Part shown: positions 33,899-42,550 of the stretch, one piece after another
Numbering within the stretch: the first letter of the stretch is position 1
Layout: each line of letters begins with the position of its first letter
Origin: AC-49 sp963817035
GTDB lineage: Bacteria; Actinomycetota; Thermoleophilia; Solirubrobacterales; Solirubrobacteraceae
Direction: 5' to 3'
Assembly: GCA_963817035.1 (NCBI GenBank)
Contig: CAWFMM010000004.1
Span: forward strand, 1,674,001-1,738,000
DNA: 64,000 nucleotides
Notes under the pieces: model-generated
Database searches by the model: none
The model's input: only the letters and a program-made list of their open reading frames with translations
What the model was told of the DNA's origin: nothing
Program-made: the position numbers and the translations under genes

Positions 33899-36800
33899 CC
33901 CGTAGGGTGGCGATCAACACCGCGACCAACACGAGCACCGCGGCCACCGCGACCCAGTGGCCACCGGTGTGGTCCACCGCGTAGTTCGTGTTGAAGCCAC
34001 CGTGGTCGCGCCAGGTCCCGAGCAGGTAGGCGGCGGGCATCGCGATCACGAGGAGCACCGCGGCGATGGTCAGCAACGTGCGTACGGGCAGTCCGCGCCA
34101 GAGCACGATGGCGAGAATCGGCAACGCGACCGCCCCCGCGCGCAGCGCGAACACGAGCCCGATGACCGCGGACGCAGCGAGCGCGAACGCCAGCGCCCGC
34201 GCCGGTGTCATCCCACCGACGCGGCGCGGGTCGGGCAGGTCCCCGAGATCGGCGGCGGCCGTCACGCGCCGCCGGCGGCGCACGACGAGCATCGCCAGCA
34301 GCGCGAGGCATCCGACGAGCGACACGACGTAGCCGACGCCAAGCTCGCGGTTGGGCGCGAACCAGAACCGCACCGCTCGGCAGCCGGCGCCGATCGCCCA
34401 GCCGTTGGCGAAGCCCTGCAGCGGCGTCGACGCGCCGAGGTCGCGCCCATCGCACGACGCCCGCCAGCCACGACTGTAGGACTCTCCCAGCACCAGCCAC
34501 GACGGGCCGCGGACGGCGATCCGCACGCCGTCCCACGATCCGGCGTGCGATGCACCCGCATGGATGACGCGACCGCCGCCGATCGCCGGCGGCGGGGACT
34601 CCGGCGGAGCCGCCGACAGGCGCAGCTCGTCGATCGCCAGCGGGCGCCCCGAGGCGTGCAGGACGAAGCTGGCCGCCGGCAGCGCCAGCGCCCCGCAGCC
34701 GCGAGCCCGCAGCGGTCGCCCCGAGTCGAGGTCGGCGACCGTCGCGGTCACCGCGAGCACGAGGCGCCGCCCGGCGGCGGTGATCGCCGCAGCGCCGCAC
34801 GGCGCGCGAAGGCGCCCGCGGCGCGGGACGCTGAGGCGCAGGCCGCCGCCGCGCAGCTCCGCGATCCCGACGGCCCGTCGTTGGGTGTCCCGAGCCGTCG
34901 TGCCGAGCGGGAACGCGGCGTTGACGACCTCGAGCCGGAACGCCCGGCCGCGCACCGCTGCGGGCAACGACACGACGCCACCGGCGCCGACTGCGATCAC
35001 TCCCGATCCGCGCGCCGGACGCGCAGACGCGTTGCGCACCGCGATGCGGGCCAACGCCCGGGCGTCGGGCGCCGAGACGACGCGCACGGCGGTCGGGCGG
35101 CGTACGCGCAGCCGCGGCACCACGATCCGCAAGGTGCGCACGGTGGTGGGCACAGGGGTCGTCCACGCCACCCACGCCGGCCGCCCCGGAATCCACTGGC
35201 CGATCCACCCATGATCGGTCGACCCGTCGAAGGCTCCGCTGGCGCGACGGCCCGCGAGACCCTCGAAGCGCGAGCTCGACCAGGCGGCACCGCGACCATG
35301 CGTGCCCGCCATCGCGTCCAGCGCGCGGTCGTCCGCGGCCGGCGCGACGCTCGCCCAGGCCTCGGCCCGCCACTCGCGAGCAACCGGCGGATGGAGCACG
35401 CGGGCGAGCGCCGGCTCGGCATCGCGCGCGTCACGGGCCTGGCCGGCGCCGAGCTCGCCGGCCAGGGGTCCATGCCGCAGCGGATCGTCGGCGGTCACCC
35501 GGCCCAACAGGTACTCGAGCGGCGCGCGCCGGACGTCGCTCGGAGCCAGCGCTCGTTGGGCGAGCTGCGGTACCCGCAGCGAGTGACTGACGTGGACGCC
35601 GGGGATGCGCAGCTCGCGGATGCCGCCGGCGCCGAACCCCCCATGGCGCGGGTGGCGGACGGCGTCGATCAGGATGGTCAGGCCCGTGACGTGTCGCAGC
35701 TCCACCGTGAGGCGGTTCCACCCGCGGTGGACGGCGAACGGGCGGCCGTTGACGCGCACGCCGGTGACCACGCCGCGGCTGTCGGAGTACGGCATCAGGA
35801 CCACCGTGCCGACGTCGCGCGGCGCGGCGAAGACGATGTCCAGGTGGTGGCGCGACGGCGCGAGGCTATGGTCGGCCATCCACTCGGTGTCCGGGTTGCC
35901 GTCTAGTGCAGCGATCGGCGCCTGTTCGGGGAACTGCGTGACCTGTGGCGAGAACGGCGCGCTGACGCTGCGCACTCCGGTGACCACGCTGACGGTCTGC
36001 GCGGCCGCCCCGCGGTCGGGGAATGGATCGAGGATGACGCCGTCGCGCGATGGTGCAGATGCGACCGCCAGCACGGCGCCGCGGTTCTGCACGAGTCGAG
36101 CCGCTACGAACACCTGGCGGCGGTTGCTGTCGGTTATCGCCACGGTCGCCCCCGCGCGCGCCGCGCCGCGCAGCTCGGCGCCGCTCAGGTCCGCGGCATA
36201 GCGCAGGGGGCGGTTCGGGTCGAGCTGGCCGAACGCGGCGAGCTGCGCGATCCCCGACGCGTCGCCGTCGACGATCGTCGACGGGGCGCGTGGGAGGATC
36301 CGCACGATGCCCCCGGTCGGCAGCTCAACACGCTGGATCTCGGGCACGTCCCGGGTCGGGGCGATCGTTCCCGCGGCCGGCGGCGCGACGGTCAGCGGCC
36401 CGTAGCCGTGCACTGCCGTGGTCGCGACGCCGCCCGCGCGCAACTCGTCCAACACGGTGGCCAGCGGCGCGCCGCCACCGCGGCCGCGGTCGCGGTCGGC
36501 GGCCAGCACGAGGTCGCCCACACCCATCAGGTCCAGCAGCGGAGGAAGCTGACCGGGCAGCGCGCGGCGCTGGCCGATCAGGTCGTCGACCTTCCACTGC
36601 AGGGCGACCGAGCGGAGGTCGGCGAACGGAACGATGTAGCGCGATGCGACGAGGTGCGATGTCAGTGCCGGCAACGCCTCATCAATCGTGCCCCCCCAGG
36701 TGTTGAACGCGAACAACTGTCCCGGCTCCACGAGGGCGCGGCTGTTCGCCGGGCGGGCGGTCAGGTCAGCGGCGACCCGGCTCCACGCCGTGGGGACGTC

Positions 36801-38120
36801 GAAGCGCAGCTGGGACTCCTCGGCCCGGCCCGTAACGAGCGGCCACGCCGCGACGGCGGCGAGCGCCGCCGCGCCGGCGACCAGGACCCCCGCCATCGTC
36901 GGGCCCCGTCTCCGGGCGCGCAACCACCCGACCACCGCCGCGATGCCGATCCCGCCCAGCGCCGCGATGCCGATCGCGACCAGCGGCCCCGCCTTGTACG
37001 TCGTGCGCAGGAAGTCGACGACGTGGATGTGGTTGTAGGCGAAGGTCGACCCGCGCCGGAGCGGCGTTCCCTCGGGCCACCCGACCGACATGATCAGCAG
37101 CCCGACGATCGTCAGGCCGAGCAGGAACGGCACGTAGCGCATTCGCCACGTCAGGCGCAACGAGACGAGCGACAGCGCCGGGACGAGCAGCCCAGCCAGG
37201 ACGACGGGGCGACTGAACAGCAGCACGTCGCCGTGGCCGGCGAACGGACGCAGGCGGCCACCGAAGCCGACGCCGACGTAGCTCGTCCAGAACCCCATCA
37301 GGCGTAGCGACTCGCTGATCGACGTGGTCTGCCAGATCGTCCCCGGTTGCTCGGTGTAGGGCAGGAAGCTCAGCCCATAGTGGTTGGCCGCCAGCAGCGG
37401 AAGCAGCCACCAGGCGTTGACCACGGCGCAGCAGACGACCAGGCGCCATAGCGCCGGCCACAGGGCGCGCCCTCGCACCCCGCCCCACCCGACCTCGTAG
37501 AGCGCAAGCAGCGCGGGCGCGACGAGTATCCAGCCCGTCACCGCGACGTTCACGCCACCCCCGGTGGCGGTGAGCACCAGCGCGAACGCCGCCGGCCACC
37601 ACCAGCCGCGCGGGTCGCGCAGGCCGCGGTGCACGCACAGCAACAGCCACGGCAGCGCAGCGTAGGCGAGCAGCGCGACGCTCGTCCGGTCGGCGTAGAC
37701 CGCGACGTAGGGGTTGACGATGTACAGGATGCCCGCGGCGAGCTGCGCCAGGCCGCGCGGTCCGGGCAGGAGCGCATCGATCAGCCGCACCATCCCCCAG
37801 GCCGCGAACGCCAGCAGCGTGCCGAGCCAGAGCCGCTGCACGACCCACATCGGCAGTCCGAGCGCGTGTCCCGCCGCGAACCACGGCGCCATCGGGAACG
37901 CATATCCGCCGTACTGCCCAGCCCACACGTGACCGAGATCGCTGGTCGGCGACCACGCCGAGAGCACGTCTCCGAGAAACCGTCCGGGGTCGACGTAGAG
38001 GTTGAGCTTGGTGTCGGCGATCGTCTGTCCGGGGCGCTGGGCGAACGCCAGGACGTAGCTGCCGAGAACGAGGGCCCAGACCACGGCGCGGCGAACCCGT
38101 GGATGCTCGGCAGGCCGCAC
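33858..38120 (-). CDS. AftD-like membrane arabinofuranosyltransferase family protein (DUF3367)
   Basis: A 1420-residue protein. The N-terminal half has about eleven helices of GT-C type (VVWALVLGSYVLAFAQRPGQ, then TKLNLYVDPGRFLGDVLSAW, AGQYGGYAFPMAPWFA). The middle holds at least two discoidin-like carbohydrate-binding segments (about residues 790-920 and 1010-1090: ALDGNPDTEWMADHS, DGSTDHGWIGQWIPG). The C-terminus returns to several helices. In mycobacteria AftD adds alpha-1,3-arabinofuranose to cell-wall glycans; the donor and acceptor here are unknown. GTG 38120 is chosen from a -10 box 7 nt upstream; a longer form to 38339 would run into the divergent gene. Confidence 0.82.
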   Translation of the reverse strand: MRPAEHPRVRRAVVWALVLGSYVLAFAQRPGQTIADTKLNLYVDPGRFLGDVLSAWSPTSDLGHVWAGQYGGYAFPMAPWFAAGHALGLPMWVVQRLWLGTLLAFAAWGMVRLIDALLPGPRGLAQLAAGILYIVNPYVAVYADRTSVALLAYAALPWLLLCVHRGLRDPRGWWWPAAFALVLTATGGGVNVAVTGWILVAPALLALYEVGWGGVRGRALWPALWRLVVCCAVVNAWWLLPLLAANHYGLSFLPYTEQPGTIWQTTSISESLRLMGFWTSYVGVGFGGRLRPFAGHGDVLLFSRPVVLAGLLVPALSLVSLRLTWRMRYVPFLLGLTIVGLLIMSVGWPEGTPLRRGSTFAYNHIHVVDFLRTTYKAGPLVAIGIAALGGIGIAAVVGWLRARRRGPTMAGVLVAGAAALAAVAAWPLVTGRAEESQLRFDVPTAWSRVAADLTARPANSRALVEPGQLFAFNTWGGTIDEALPALTSHLVASRYIVPFADLRSVALQWKVDDLIGQRRALPGQLPPLLDLMGVGDLVLAADRDRGRGGGAPLATVLDELRAGGVATTAVHGYGPLTVAPPAAGTIAPTRDVPEIQRVELPTGGIVRILPRAPSTIVDGDASGIAQLAAFGQLDPNRPLRYAADLSGAELRGAARAGATVAITDSNRRQVFVAARLVQNRGAVLAVASAPSRDGVILDPFPDRGAAAQTVSVVTGVRSVSAPFSPQVTQFPEQAPIAALDGNPDTEWMADHSLAPSRHHLDIVFAAPRDVGTVVLMPYSDSRGVVTGVRVNGRPFAVHRGWNRLTVELRHVTGLTILIDAVRHPRHGGFGAGGIRELRIPGVHVSHSLRVPQLAQRALAPSDVRRAPLEYLLGRVTADDPLRHGPLAGELGAGQARDARDAEPALARVLHPPVAREWRAEAWASVAPAADDRALDAMAGTHGRGAAWSSSRFEGLAGRRASGAFDGSTDHGWIGQWIPGRPAWVAWTTPVPTTVRTLRIVVPRLRVRRPTAVRVVSAPDARALARIAVRNASARPARGSGVIAVGAGGVVSLPAAVRGRAFRLEVVNAAFPLGTTARDTQRRAVGIAELRGGGLRLSVPRRGRLRAPCGAAAITAAGRRLVLAVTATVADLDSGRPLRARGCGALALPAASFVLHASGRPLAIDELRLSAAPPESPPPAIGGGRVIHAGASHAGSWDGVRIAVRGPSWLVLGESYSRGWRASCDGRDLGASTPLQGFANGWAIGAGCRAVRFWFAPNRELGVGYVVSLVGCLALLAMLVVRRRRRVTAAADLGDLPDPRRVGGMTPARALAFALAASAVIGLVFALRAGAVALPILAIVLWRGLPVRTLLTIAAVLLVIAMPAAYLLGTWRDHGGFNTNYAVDHTGGHWVAVAAVLVLVAVLIATLRVSRAMGRGAAAER

Positions 38121-38127
38121 GGCGAAC

Positions 38128-38137
38128 AGGGTACGCT
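38128..38137. promoter_or_regulatory. interlocked divergent -10 boxes
   Basis: AGGGTACGCT contains TACCCT on the minus strand (38128-38133, 7 nt from GTG 38120) and TACGCT on the plus strand (38132-38137, 11 nt from ATG 38149), sharing one TA step. Confidence 0.5.
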
Positions 38138-38148
38138 GGCCCGCGCAG

Positions 38149-39681
38149 ATGCGCCCCCGCCTACTCGTGCCGGTCTGCGTTCTCCTGGCCGGCGGACCCA
38201 CCGTGATCGCGTTCTTCTCGGGGGGCTTCTTCTCCGATGCTCGGCTCGTCGCGCTGATCGTGACGTGGGCGCTCGTCGGTGTCTGTGCGATCGTCGCTCC
38301 CGACCCCCTGCCCCGCGGTGCCGGGCTGCTGTCAGCCATCGGGTTGGCGCTCTACACGGGCTGGATCGCGCTATCGGCGAAGTGGTCGTCGCTGCCGGGC
38401 CAGGCGGGCTTCGATGCCGAGCGTGCGCTGCTCTACCTCGGGGCGTTCGTGGCCGCCGCCGCCGCGTTCCGCACGCGGCCGGCGGCCCGGATGCTGGAGG
38501 TCGCGCTGGCAGCCGGCACCGTGGTGGTCGGCGTCTACGGACTGCTGGGCCGCCTGCTGCCGCGGATCGTCCACGAGAGCGTCACCCGCGCGGCCGCAGG
38601 GCGCCTGGAGCAGCCGCTGACGTACTGGAACGCGGAGGGGGCACTCGCGGCCCTGGGCTTCGTGTTGTGCGCGCGCGTTGCCGGCGACACCACGCGCAAA
38701 CCGCTCACGCGCAAGTTCGCCGTGGCGGGCGCCGCGCCGCTGGGGCTGGTCGTGTATCTCACGTTCTCGCGCGGAGCCGTTGCCGCCCTGGCCGGCGGGC
38801 TGATCGTCGTGTTGGTGCTGGACCCGACGCGGTCACAGCTCCGGGCCGTCGGGATCGCAGCCATGTCGGGGGTGATCGCCGTCGCCGGCGCGGCGGCGGA
38901 GCACCCGGTCCGCGATCTCGTCGGCTCGGCCGGCGCGCGCCAGCACGCCGGCGCGACCGTCCTCGCGGTGATGGGCGCCGCGCAGCTCGCCGCGGTGATC
39001 GTGATCCGCCACCTGATCGACCGCGAGGCGACTGGTCACCGCCACTCCGAACCAATTCGCTTGCCGCGGCGAACCGGCGTCGTGGCGGGCCTGCTCGTCG
39101 TGTCGCTCGTCGTCGTCCCGGTCCTGCTCGCACGGAGCACGCCTTCCACCGCGCCGGGCTTCGGGCAGACCAGCGCCCGGCTGAGCAGCCTCGGCTCGAG
39201 CCGCTACGCGTATTGGAAGGTCGCCGTGAACGCGGGACTGGACCATCCGCTGATCGGCGCGGGCGCGAGCGGATTCGCGGACGAGTGGCTGCTCCACCGC
39301 CCGTTCCTCGAAGCCGCCCACGATGCGCACTCGCTCGAGATCGAGACCTTCGCCGAGCTGGGGTTGATCGGGCTGGCGCTCCTCTGCCTGATCTTCACCG
39401 CGATGATCGTCGTCATGCGCACGGTTCTCCGGGCCGACCGCGCGCTCGCCGTCGGGCCGGTTGCGGCGATCTCGCTGTGGGCACTGCACTCGACGATCGA
39501 CTGGGACTGGGAGATGCCGGGACTGACCCTCGTCGCCGCCATCCTCGCGGGCGCGCTCGCGGCTCAGGCGACCCAAGCGCGGCGACGTACGAGCATTCGC
39601 TCGGCGAGCGCGGTGACCGCCACCGCGCCGAGCACGACCAACACCGGCTCGGCCGCGACGCGAAGTCTGGTCGAGCCGTAG
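38149..39681 (+). CDS. O-antigen ligase/polymerase-like membrane protein (Wzy_C)
   Basis: A 510-residue protein with about twelve helices and a large external loop. The family signature is LTFSRGA near the middle, then SSRYAYWKVAVNAGLDHPLIGAG and the loop AAHDAHSLEIETFAELGLIGLAL containing the conserved His and Glu. Such proteins polymerise or ligate lipid-linked glycans on the outer face of the membrane. The C-terminal 35 residues (QARRRTSIRSASAVT onward) are a low-complexity run-on lying antisense to the next gene, with an overlap of 118 bases. Confidence 0.82.
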   Translation: MRPRLLVPVCVLLAGGPTVIAFFSGGFFSDARLVALIVTWALVGVCAIVAPDPLPRGAGLLSAIGLALYTGWIALSAKWSSLPGQAGFDAERALLYLGAFVAAAAAFRTRPAARMLEVALAAGTVVVGVYGLLGRLLPRIVHESVTRAAAGRLEQPLTYWNAEGALAALGFVLCARVAGDTTRKPLTRKFAVAGAAPLGLVVYLTFSRGAVAALAGGLIVVLVLDPTRSQLRAVGIAAMSGVIAVAGAAAEHPVRDLVGSAGARQHAGATVLAVMGAAQLAAVIVIRHLIDREATGHRHSEPIRLPRRTGVVAGLLVVSLVVVPVLLARSTPSTAPGFGQTSARLSSLGSSRYAYWKVAVNAGLDHPLIGAGASGFADEWLLHRPFLEAAHDAHSLEIETFAELGLIGLALLCLIFTAMIVVMRTVLRADRALAVGPVAAISLWALHSTIDWDWEMPGLTLVAAILAGALAAQATQARRRTSIRSASAVTATAPSTTNTGSAATRSLVEP

Positions 39682-40862
39682 ACCAGGATGCCCAACACGA
39701 TGACCATGATCACCGGCGCGGCGAGCACGACGAGCGGCGCACCGCGGCGGCGCAGGACGACGGCGCCCGCGATCGCGAAGGCGAGCAGCAGCCAGTACGC
39801 GCGCAGCCCCCATCGCGTTACGGTGGGGTCTCGACCCTCGATGCTCTGCAGGAACACGCTCTGGTTGGGCCGATAGAGGTCCAGTTGGCGCAGCAGCCGG
39901 ACCGCGAGGACGAGCGGCACGCGGCCGAGGTGGTCGCGCGCGTAGCGCAGGCCGTCCGCGCGGTAGGCGGCGAAGACCTGGGACTCGTCCCCAGGAGGGC
40001 GCTTGGTGAAGCAGCCGAAGTCCCACGCGCCGATCAGCGGGCCGTAGTAGCTGCTGTGACAGTTCGCGCCGATGAACACGCCGGCCCCATCGTCGGCGAT
40101 CAGCACGGTGGTCGGGCTGTTGAACGTCAACACGTTGCGGATCGTCCACGGCGACATCACCACGCAGAAGGCCAACACGACGGCGCCGAACTGGAGCGCT
40201 CGCGGCTTAAGCCTGGATCCATCGATTCCCGCGGCGCGTGGACGCCCCGAGGCGTCGTCTGGTGCCGCGCGCCACGCCAGCGGCGCGCCGAGCAGGACGA
40301 TCAGCATCACGGCCTCGCCGCGGGTCAGGGTGGCCAGTCCGATCAGCGCCCCCAGCACCAGCGCCCGGCGCCACGTCGGGACGCGCAGATAGCCGTACCC
40401 GGCCAGGAGCACGAGTGTGATCAACAGGAGATACGGTGTCTCGCTCATCAGCGTGCCATCGACCACCCACAGCAGCGGATAGAGCGCCGCGATGGCCGCG
40501 GCGACGAGTCCGGCCGGGTCGCCGTCCGCAGCGCGTCCGAGGAAGGCGATGGCGACGACCGTCGCCGTTCCGATCACCGCCATGATCAGCATCTGACCCA
40601 GGTATCCCGTGATGCCGAGGAGGTCGGCGCCGCCCAGCAGCAGCACCTGCATCGGCGGATGCTCGGCCGTCGGGACGCTCTCGAACGCCCGCTGGAAGCC
40701 CTGCCCCGCCGCCAGCTTCGCGGCCTCGAGGTGATAGGTCAGCGCATCCCCGATGACCGCGTGATGGCGATAGTGGACGACGTACGCGACCCGGACAATG
40801 AGGGCCAGAAGGGCCAACGGAGCCAGGCGCACGATGAACCGTCCGCCTGGTCGAAAGCGCAC
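39564..40862 (-). CDS. GT39/PMT-like membrane glycosyltransferase
   Basis: A 432-residue GT-C fold protein with about eleven helices. The first external loop has the catalytic-type acidic residue in HHAVIGDALTYHLEAAKL, followed by TAEHPPMQVLLLGGADL, a pattern shared by ArnT/PMT-like transferases that use polyprenyl-phosphate sugars. The GTG at 40862 (VRFRPGGRFIV) is preferred, with a TACGCT box 6 nt upstream; a start at 40901 would lie inside the divergent acyltransferase gene. The sugar and acceptor are unknown. Confidence 0.8.
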   Translation of the reverse strand: MRFRPGGRFIVRLAPLALLALIVRVAYVVHYRHHAVIGDALTYHLEAAKLAAGQGFQRAFESVPTAEHPPMQVLLLGGADLLGITGYLGQMLIMAVIGTATVVAIAFLGRAADGDPAGLVAAAIAALYPLLWVVDGTLMSETPYLLLITLVLLAGYGYLRVPTWRRALVLGALIGLATLTRGEAVMLIVLLGAPLAWRAAPDDASGRPRAAGIDGSRLKPRALQFGAVVLAFCVVMSPWTIRNVLTFNSPTTVLIADDGAGVFIGANCHSSYYGPLIGAWDFGCFTKRPPGDESQVFAAYRADGLRYARDHLGRVPLVLAVRLLRQLDLYRPNQSVFLQSIEGRDPTVTRWGLRAYWLLLAFAIAGAVVLRRRGAPLVVLAAPVIMVIVLGILVYGSTRLRVAAEPVLVVLGAVAVTALAERMLVRRRAWVA

Positions 40863-40868
40863 GGCGAC

Positions 40869-40878
40869 AGCGTAGAGT
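40869..40878. promoter_or_regulatory. interlocked divergent -10 boxes
   Basis: AGCGTAGAGT carries TACGCT on the minus strand (40869-40874, 6 nt from GTG 40862) and TAGAGT on the plus strand (40873-40878, 9 nt from ATG 40888), sharing one TA step. Confidence 0.5.
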
Positions 40879-40887
40879 GTCGCGCCG

Positions 40888-42123
40888 ATGGCCGACACCA
40901 TTGCTCAGCCGCAGCGGGCTCTGATCGAGAGCGCCGCGGCTCCACCGGTGGTCAGCCCGCCGCCGCACAACCCGCGCTTTCCGCTACTGGACTCGGTCCG
41001 CGGCGTCGCGGCCCTGGCCGTGGTCGTCACCCACATCGGCCTGGTCTCAGGGTTCAACTTCCACACCGGCGGCTGGTACACGGCGCGCCTGGACGTCGGC
41101 GTCACGCTGTTCTTCGTGCTGTCCGGCTTCCTGCTGTACCGGCCGTTCGTGGCCGCGCGCCTCGATGGCCGCGAGCCGCCGCGTCTGGGCGCGTTCGCCC
41201 GTCGCCGCGTGCTGCGGATCGTGCCCGCGTACTGGCTTGCGCTGACGATCCTGACCATCTGGCCCGGCCTGAACGGCCCGGTGTTCACGGAGCCGTGGCG
41301 CTACTACCTGTTCCTGCAGTGGCTCGAGCCGGGCACCCTGCTAAGCGGCCTCGGCGTTGCGTGGTCGCTGTGCGTCGAGGTGAGCTTTTACATCCTGCTG
41401 CCGTTCTACGCGATGGCGGTGGCCAGATGGCTGCGCAAGCGATCACGCGAGCGGCAGGTCGCGTTCGAGCTGGGCCTGCTCACGGCGTTGGCCGTCGCAT
41501 CGGTGGCCGGCCGCCAGTATCAACACGCCCACCAGCCGTCCTCCATCGTTCAGGTCACGCTCCCCGCGTTCCTCTACTGGTTCGCCCTCGGGATGGGACT
41601 CGCGGTGCTCAGCGGGTGGCTCGCTCATCGTCCTTACGAGTCTCAGCCGCTCGCCGTGCGCGTCATCACCCGCCGGCCATGGATTCCGTGGGCCCTGGCC
41701 GCGCTCACGTTCTGGACCATGTCCACGCGGTTCAACCTGCCGGTCGGCCTGTTCGCCAAGGAGAGCGGTATGCCGTGGCTCGGTGCGCACGTGTTCTACG
41801 GGCTGACCGCCTTCTTCTTCGTGTTGCCCGCGGTGTTCGGCGATCATGCCGGCGGCTGGCCGCGCCGGATCCTGGCCAACCGGCTGCTCGCCTGGTTCGG
41901 CTTGGTCAGCTACGGCATCTACCTGTGGCATCAGCCGGTCCTCGGCAAGCTCGCCGAGTGGGGCGTGCCCGCACACGGCACGGTGGTCCTGTTCGCGGCC
42001 ACTCTGGGCCTTGCGACGCTGTGTGCGGCCGGCAGCTACTACGGTCTTGAGCGACGCGTCCTGCGCTTCAAGGACCGACGGCCCCGCGCGGTGTCGCCCG
42101 GGTCAACGCGGACAGAGGGTTGA
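40888..42123 (+). CDS. acyltransferase family 3 membrane protein (OafA-like), first copy
   Basis: A 411-residue protein with about ten helices. The family start is FPLLDSVRGVAALAVVVTHIG, in which the His (VVVTHIG) is the conserved catalytic-type residue; LFFVLSGFLLYRPF and RRVLRIVPAYW follow. These enzymes O-acylate surface sugars using cytoplasmic acyl donors. It is a close paralogue of the gene at 42551, sharing long stretches such as PWRYYLFLQWL and GDHAGGWPR. Its last 56 bases overlap the converging TPR-like gene. Confidence 0.88.
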   Translation: MADTIAQPQRALIESAAAPPVVSPPPHNPRFPLLDSVRGVAALAVVVTHIGLVSGFNFHTGGWYTARLDVGVTLFFVLSGFLLYRPFVAARLDGREPPRLGAFARRRVLRIVPAYWLALTILTIWPGLNGPVFTEPWRYYLFLQWLEPGTLLSGLGVAWSLCVEVSFYILLPFYAMAVARWLRKRSRERQVAFELGLLTALAVASVAGRQYQHAHQPSSIVQVTLPAFLYWFALGMGLAVLSGWLAHRPYESQPLAVRVITRRPWIPWALAALTFWTMSTRFNLPVGLFAKESGMPWLGAHVFYGLTAFFFVLPAVFGDHAGGWPRRILANRLLAWFGLVSYGIYLWHQPVLGKLAEWGVPAHGTVVLFAATLGLATLCAAGSYYGLERRVLRFKDRRPRAVSPGSTRTEG

Positions 42124-42526
42124 GCTGATGCGCACGACGTAGTGCCCGGGCGGCGGCCTGTGGCCGCTTCGCGCGGGCGAGCACATACGCCATCGCGATC
42201 CAGCTCTCGGAATCACGCGGCGCCCGGTGGACCGCCGCGCGCGCGAGGCGCTGCGCATCGGCGACGTCTCCGGCAAAGAGCAGGATGCCGGCGTTTTGGG
42301 CCACGATCTGCTCGTCCGGGCACACCGCAAGCACCCGGTCGACCGCACGCTTGGGGCTGCCGCTGATCTCCCTGAAGGCCAGCCGCCCCGAATGCTCGGA
42401 GGCCGACCGGCAGGCCCGCACGTCGTGAAGACGATGGGTCGCGACGGCGATCACCGCGATCACCGCGCCGAGCAGCACGATGCGGGTGACGATCATCGCG
42501 ATCCCGTTCGTCGCCACGGCTGACAC
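42068..42526 (-). CDS. small membrane protein with TPR-like C-terminus
   Basis: A protein of about 152 residues: an N-terminal helix (MIVTRIVLLGAVIAVIAVATH), then two short helix pairs resembling one or two TPR units (ILLFAGDVADAQRLARAAVH, then ESWIAMAYVLARAKRPQAAARALRRAHQLNPLSA). Two Cys flank the linker. GTG 42526 is used; GTG 42517 is an alternative. It lies antisense between the two acyltransferase copies, divergent from the second. Similar Wzy-associated TPR proteins exist, but this one is too short to name. Confidence 0.6.
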   Translation of the reverse strand: MSAVATNGIAMIVTRIVLLGAVIAVIAVATHRLHDVRACRSASEHSGRLAFREISGSPKRAVDRVLAVCPDEQIVAQNAGILLFAGDVADAQRLARAAVHRAPRDSESWIAMAYVLARAKRPQAAARALRRAHQLNPLSALTRATPRGAVGP

Positions 42527-42535
42527 TGAACCGCG

Positions 42536-42542
42536 TACCGTA
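42536..42542. promoter_or_regulatory. overlapping divergent -10 boxes
   Basis: TACCGT on the plus strand (42536-42541) is 9 nt from ATG 42551. TACGGT on the minus strand (42537-42542) is 10 nt from GTG 42526. The hexamers overlap by five bases. Confidence 0.4.
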
Positions 42543-42550
42543 CCGGCGCG

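Noticed and set aside
37629..42050. Very long plus-strand open frame (about 1470 codons) across the AftD-like and glycan genes
   Set aside because: It is an Arg/Pro/Ala-rich shadow of the real genes caused by high GC; it has no family motifs and overlaps three well-supported genes.
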